DNA from: Proteobacteria bacterium CAG:495
GTDB lineage: Bacteria > Pseudomonadota > Alphaproteobacteria > RF32 > CAG-239
DNA length: 7,618 nt
Reading direction: 5' to 3'
Assembly: GCA_000432275.1 (NCBI GenBank)
Contig: HF995311.1
Location: 1 to 7,618, forward strand
Made by a program: the position numbers and the translations under genes. Position 1 is the stretch's first letter; each line of letters starts with the position of its first letter. Below the pieces are notes generated by a model, which worked only from the letters and a program-made list of their open reading frames with translations, ran no database searches and was not told the DNA's origin. Below are positions 4,929 through 7,618 of the stretch, piece by piece.

Positions 4929-7040
4929 ATGAGCAAATCCAACCAAATAAATTATCCGCAAACAATCGTGACGCTGATGCATTCTGCAAAGCGGCTGTTT
5001 GCCGTTGCCGATATAAAAGAGCCCCGGCATGCGGCGGGATGCGAGTTTTATGATGATATTGCCGAATTTTATCCTTTTTTGCGTTGTCTTGTCCGCGAAC
5101 TGAATTACTTTTATGATACCTCAATTCCCATGAACGAGGAGATTCCCGACAGCTTAACCGAGCAGGCCGCTGCCGCTTTTGTTTTATGCAAAAGCTTGTC
5201 TGATGTGCTGGAAATTCATCCTGAATTTTCGGGACAAAAACCGTTGTTGAAAAAACTGGACCAAGAGCTGTCTTCAGACTTGGGGCAAATTATTGAATAT
5301 TTGGGATGTAACGGAGATACCATGCAAAACATCAAAGCCTATAACTGGATGCGTCAGGCCTTGTTGTTAAGCTCGTTGCAGGTACAAGAGGGTAAGCACC
5401 GGCAGGAACAATATATTTTTCAGGAGATAGCGGATGCGGAGATTGCCCCCAGCTTGTGGGACGATTTGGTGCAAAACGGAGTTGCCTTGCCGGAGTTAAG
5501 CGAGGAGAGCCTGAATCAGATTATCTTTTTAAGCTGTCGAAATGTTCTCGGACGTATGAATTTGGCAGACAATAATGAAATCAGCACAATGCTGTTGAAC
5601 AGCCTGCGCTCTTCTGACGGTATAAAATTGCGTCGCCGGGTTGTTTTCAGTCCTCAAACGTTGCAGCCTATTGCACAGATTGTTTCGGAAAACAATCACA
5701 CCTATTATAACCTGAAAAATTCTTACCGTATGCTAAGTATGGCACTCGATGAATTGCCGCTTCTTGTAAACGGCCGCAAACTGGAAGAAATGATAAAACG
5801 CCAGAAGCTTGATGAATATTCCCGTCTGCGTCCGGTAAATCAAAAATATTTTTCCCTCGGCAGTGTAGGGGGAAATCCTCCGATGGATGAAACAGACTAC
5901 AGGCAGGCGGACAAATTGTTTCGTAAACAGTATGCCGCTGAACAAAAGTGGGAATTATATGAACGTGAAGTTTCACTGCCGCCGAAAATACAGGCCGATT
6001 TTAATCGTCTTTTAAAAAATTGGGTTGCCGTTGAAGAGGATAATTTGTATATCTTGGGCAATAATCTGGCCTATGCGAAACAGTTTGTGCTCAATCAGGA
6101 AGAAATTCCCGACCAGAAAAATTTGAAGATGAAAATTTTGCGCCAGGCTCAGGGAATTGTAAAGGTTGGAGATGCTTTGCGTGAGTTTGCGGGGATTGAG
6201 ATAAACGATGCCGGCGTAACCTTGTCGCAGTTAAAAGAGATTCGCGATGCGGAACGTCCGTTGGACCGTTATGATTTGAACGTTGTTAATATGCTGCTGG
6301 CATCATTCGAACAAAATTTTGATGTACAACCGGGACGTTTTATTCCGGTGTACAATGCTTCTATAACGGAAAGTTATGCCGATAAACTGGATATGCTGCC
6401 GGACGGACTGCAAAAATATAAAGTGCTTTACTATTCGTCTCAGGCACTGCACAAACTTGAGCGGAACGCAGATGTTGAAATGAAAAACAGTTTGTTGCGG
6501 TGCACTCATGAAATACGCAACGTTGACAGAAAGGAACGTGCGCTCTTGCATGAATACTTGAACGGCTTTTCTCCTGGTTCCAAATACAATACCGCGGAAT
6601 TGGCTGAACAGTTGGAAATGTCGTTAACCAAGAATTTTTTGCTGCCGCTTTATACATATCAGCAGGTGGACAAAGATGCTTGGGAACATTCTCTGCAAAG
6701 CATTCCCGCATATAACAGGATGACGCGGGATGAGCTCGATTTTTTCCGGGCTTTGGGCAAAATGCATTTGGACAACGTGTATGAAAAACATCACAGGATG
6801 GTAGCCTCCGGAAAGTTTCCGACCGAAGAATTGGCTGAACATATAGATTCTTATTTGTTTAACCGTAATATTTCGGAAAAATTATTTTTGCAGCATACCA
6901 AAGTGGCCGCCATAATGAAAGAACAGCAGCCGTGTTATTATGAATATCGGAAATTTAAGGATGCTCAGAAACAAAGCCGCCAAACGACCGTTTCGCCGCG
7001 AGAGCTGGTTTTAAGACTCCAGTCATATAAAAGCAATTAG
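4929..7040 (+). CDS. Large cytoplasmic protein of unknown function
   Basis: I do not recognise this 703-aa protein. It has no signal peptide, no convincing membrane segment, no P-loop, no metal-binding cluster and no repeats that I can see. It looks soluble and mostly helical, rich in Leu, Glu, Gln and Arg/Lys, with many aromatic residues. A likely interdomain break lies at about residues 303-320, around SLGSVGGNPP, dividing it into an N-terminal half with a basic patch (LRRRVVF, about 233-239) and a helical C-terminal half ending in a basic tail. The longest open frame begins at a TTG at 4875, but that triplet is the first half of the -35 box; the ATG at 4929, 9 bases after GAGAG (4915-4919), is the only sensible start. 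Codon use matches the neighbours, so recent transfer is not suggested. It has its own promoter and terminator, so its neighbours say little about its role. Confidence 0.85.
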   Translation: MSKSNQINYPQTIVTLMHSAKRLFAVADIKEPRHAAGCEFYDDIAEFYPFLRCLVRELNYFYDTSIPMNEEIPDSLTEQAAAAFVLCKSLSDVLEIHPEFSGQKPLLKKLDQELSSDLGQIIEYLGCNGDTMQNIKAYNWMRQALLLSSLQVQEGKHRQEQYIFQEIADAEIAPSLWDDLVQNGVALPELSEESLNQIIFLSCRNVLGRMNLADNNEISTMLLNSLRSSDGIKLRRRVVFSPQTLQPIAQIVSENNHTYYNLKNSYRMLSMALDELPLLVNGRKLEEMIKRQKLDEYSRLRPVNQKYFSLGSVGGNPPMDETDYRQADKLFRKQYAAEQKWELYEREVSLPPKIQADFNRLLKNWVAVEEDNLYILGNNLAYAKQFVLNQEEIPDQKNLKMKILRQAQGIVKVGDALREFAGIEINDAGVTLSQLKEIRDAERPLDRYDLNVVNMLLASFEQNFDVQPGRFIPVYNASITESYADKLDMLPDGLQKYKVLYYSSQALHKLERNADVEMKNSLLRCTHEIRNVDRKERALLHEYLNGFSPGSKYNTAELAEQLEMSLTKNFLLPLYTYQQVDKDAWEHSLQSIPAYNRMTRDELDFFRALGKMHLDNVYEKHHRMVASGKFPTEELAEHIDSYLFNRNISEKLFLQHTKVAAIMKEQQPCYYEYRKFKDAQKQSRQTTVSPRELVLRLQSYKSN

Positions 7041-7048
7041 TAAAACAC

Positions 7049-7084
7049 AAAAAAACCGTATCTCGTTGAGATACGGTTTTTTTT
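7049..7084. terminator. Bidirectional terminator
   Basis: CCGTATCTC (7056-7064) pairs perfectly with GAGATACGG (7068-7076) around a GTT loop, with A7 before and T8 after. It closes the 703-aa gene on the plus strand and the small convergent gene on the minus strand, 8 bases after the first stop codon and 12 bases from the second. Confidence 0.95.
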
Positions 7085-7096
7085 ATACATCTTAAA

Positions 7097-7405
7097 TTAT
7101 TTGGATTTTTTAGATGATTTTTTTGCCGTTGAATTTGAGCTTTTGGAAACAGTCTTCAAACTGGAAGTCTTTTTCAGAGAAGCGGAAATTGTTTTGCAGG
7201 CAGATGTCTTTGAAGAAGATGAATTCTTTTTGGAAGATGAACTGCTTAAAGACGATTTGCTGTTGTTGTTTTTCATAGAAGCCAAAGCTGACAGTTGGCT
7301 AATGGCGTTGTTCCAGTCCTGAGAGCTGGTATTGGCCGGACAACCGTTGTTTTTCCAAATGTAATAAGCAGCCAGTTGAATATCTTTTTCATTGAATTTA
7401 AACAT
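7097..7405 (-). CDS. DUF2934-like small protein with Ser/Lys-rich basic tail
   Basis: The 102-aa product has two parts. Residues 6-36 (from KDIQLAAYYIWKNNGCP to the Trp at 31) follow the DUF2934 pattern, 'I-x-x-x-A-Y-x-x-W-x-x-x-G-x-P ... W', a short helical domain of unknown role found in many proteobacteria. Residues 46-102 are a low-complexity tail of about 24 Ser and 14 Lys with no acidic residue, like the histone H1-like tails of some bacterial DNA-binding proteins. The tail suggests binding to nucleic acid or another polyanion, but this is inference. GGAG (7417-7414 on the minus strand) lies 8 bases before the ATG, a good ribosome binding site. The gene converges on the 703-aa gene and shares its terminator. 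I found no convincing promoter; the upstream sequence is very AT-rich. The antisense frame is open only because of the repetitive tail. Confidence 0.82.
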   Translation of the reverse strand: MFKFNEKDIQLAAYYIWKNNGCPANTSSQDWNNAISQLSALASMKNNNSKSSLSSSSSKKNSSSSKTSACKTISASLKKTSSLKTVSKSSNSTAKKSSKKSK

Positions 7406-7496
7406 GATGTAGTCTCCATAAGTGTCAAAATCTATCTAATCAAAACCAATAATAGAGGCGAATAAGTAAAAAAATATTTAAGGAATTGAATAATAT

Positions 7497-7518
7497 GAAA
7501 TTTTTTAATGAAAATTTC
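7497..7518. repeat. AT-rich inverted repeat upstream of the DUF2934-like gene
   Basis: GAAATTTT (7497-7504) is mirrored perfectly by AAAATTTC (7511-7518) around a 6-base loop. It lies about 90 bases upstream of the minus-strand gene and lacks the GC core of a terminator. It could be a protein-binding palindrome or simply reflect the AT-rich composition. Confidence 0.35.
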
Positions 7519-7568
7519 GTAATATGTTTTTATTTTCCGCATCCGTTTTTTTGATAAGAGATAGATTG

Positions 7569-7587
7569 TATCCTTACCGATAGGATA
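7569..7587. repeat. Small hairpin near the right edge
   Basis: TATCCT (7569-7574) pairs with AGGATA (7582-7587) around a 7-base loop. No U tract follows on either strand. Its role is unknown, and the sequence after it runs off the window. Confidence 0.35.
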
Positions 7588-7618
7588 TGAGCGCAACTAG
7601 GTTCCAAAGCGAGGCCCG

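Noticed and set aside
7101..7322. Acidic 73-codon plus-strand frame rich in Asp, Glu, Leu and Phe
   Set aside because: It is the complement of the Ser/Lys tail codons (TTT/TTC, GAA/GAT) of the minus-strand gene and has no ribosome binding site; it also starts just after a terminator.
1..7618. Search for tRNA, rRNA, riboswitch, CRISPR, insertion sequence or phage genes
   Set aside because: No cloverleaf, repeat-spacer array, transposase motif, terminal repeat with target duplication, or integrase or capsid motif was seen on either strand.

Overview
The window looks like an ordinary chromosomal stretch of a moderately AT-rich Gram-negative bacterium, most likely an alphaproteobacterium. The evidence is an FtsB/DivIC-type division protein, an alphaproteobacterial-style PgpA, a membrane-anchored M23 peptidase with the N-terminal sequence typical of alphaproteobacterial bactofilin-linked hydrolases, and a hook gene behind a textbook sigma-54 promoter. 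An uncultured gut- or host-associated lineage is possible, but the sequence alone does not prove it. There are no tRNA or rRNA genes, insertion sequences, CRISPR arrays or phage genes.

Layout, left to right: (1) bases 1-157 hold no firm gene and lead into a small BamE-like outer-membrane lipoprotein (158-568), closed by a strong terminator. (2) ftsB (774-1094, +) and pgpA (1123-1587, -) converge on one short bidirectional hairpin. (3) A divergent, repeat-rich intergenic region (1588-1790) separates pgpA from a two-gene operon encoding a membrane-bound M23 peptidoglycan endopeptidase (1791-3029) and a bactofilin (3045-3503), closed by a terminator. (4) A hook protein gene, flgE (3623-4831), stands alone behind a consensus -24/-12 promoter. 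(5) A 69-nt inverted-repeat structure encloses a strong sigma-70 promoter and leads into a 703-codon gene of unknown function (4929-7040). (6) A bidirectional terminator separates it from a convergent small gene (7097-7405, -) encoding a DUF2934-like domain fused to a Ser/Lys-rich basic tail. The last ~210 bases are AT-rich with two small hairpins and no firm gene.

The common theme is the cell envelope and cell shape: division (FtsB), phosphatidylglycerol synthesis (PgpA), localized wall remodelling (M23 hydrolase plus bactofilin scaffold), outer-membrane biogenesis (BamE-like lipoprotein) and the flagellum (FlgE). The best leads are the bactofilin/M23 pair, the promoter nested in an inverted repeat at 4856-4927, the unrecognised 703-aa protein, and the paired inverted repeats between pgpA and the M23 gene. 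Five published-style start sites would probably be placed too far upstream by simple longest-ORF calling at three genes (ftsB, flgE, the 703-aa gene) and perhaps at pgpA; Shine-Dalgarno and promoter positions support the shorter forms given here.
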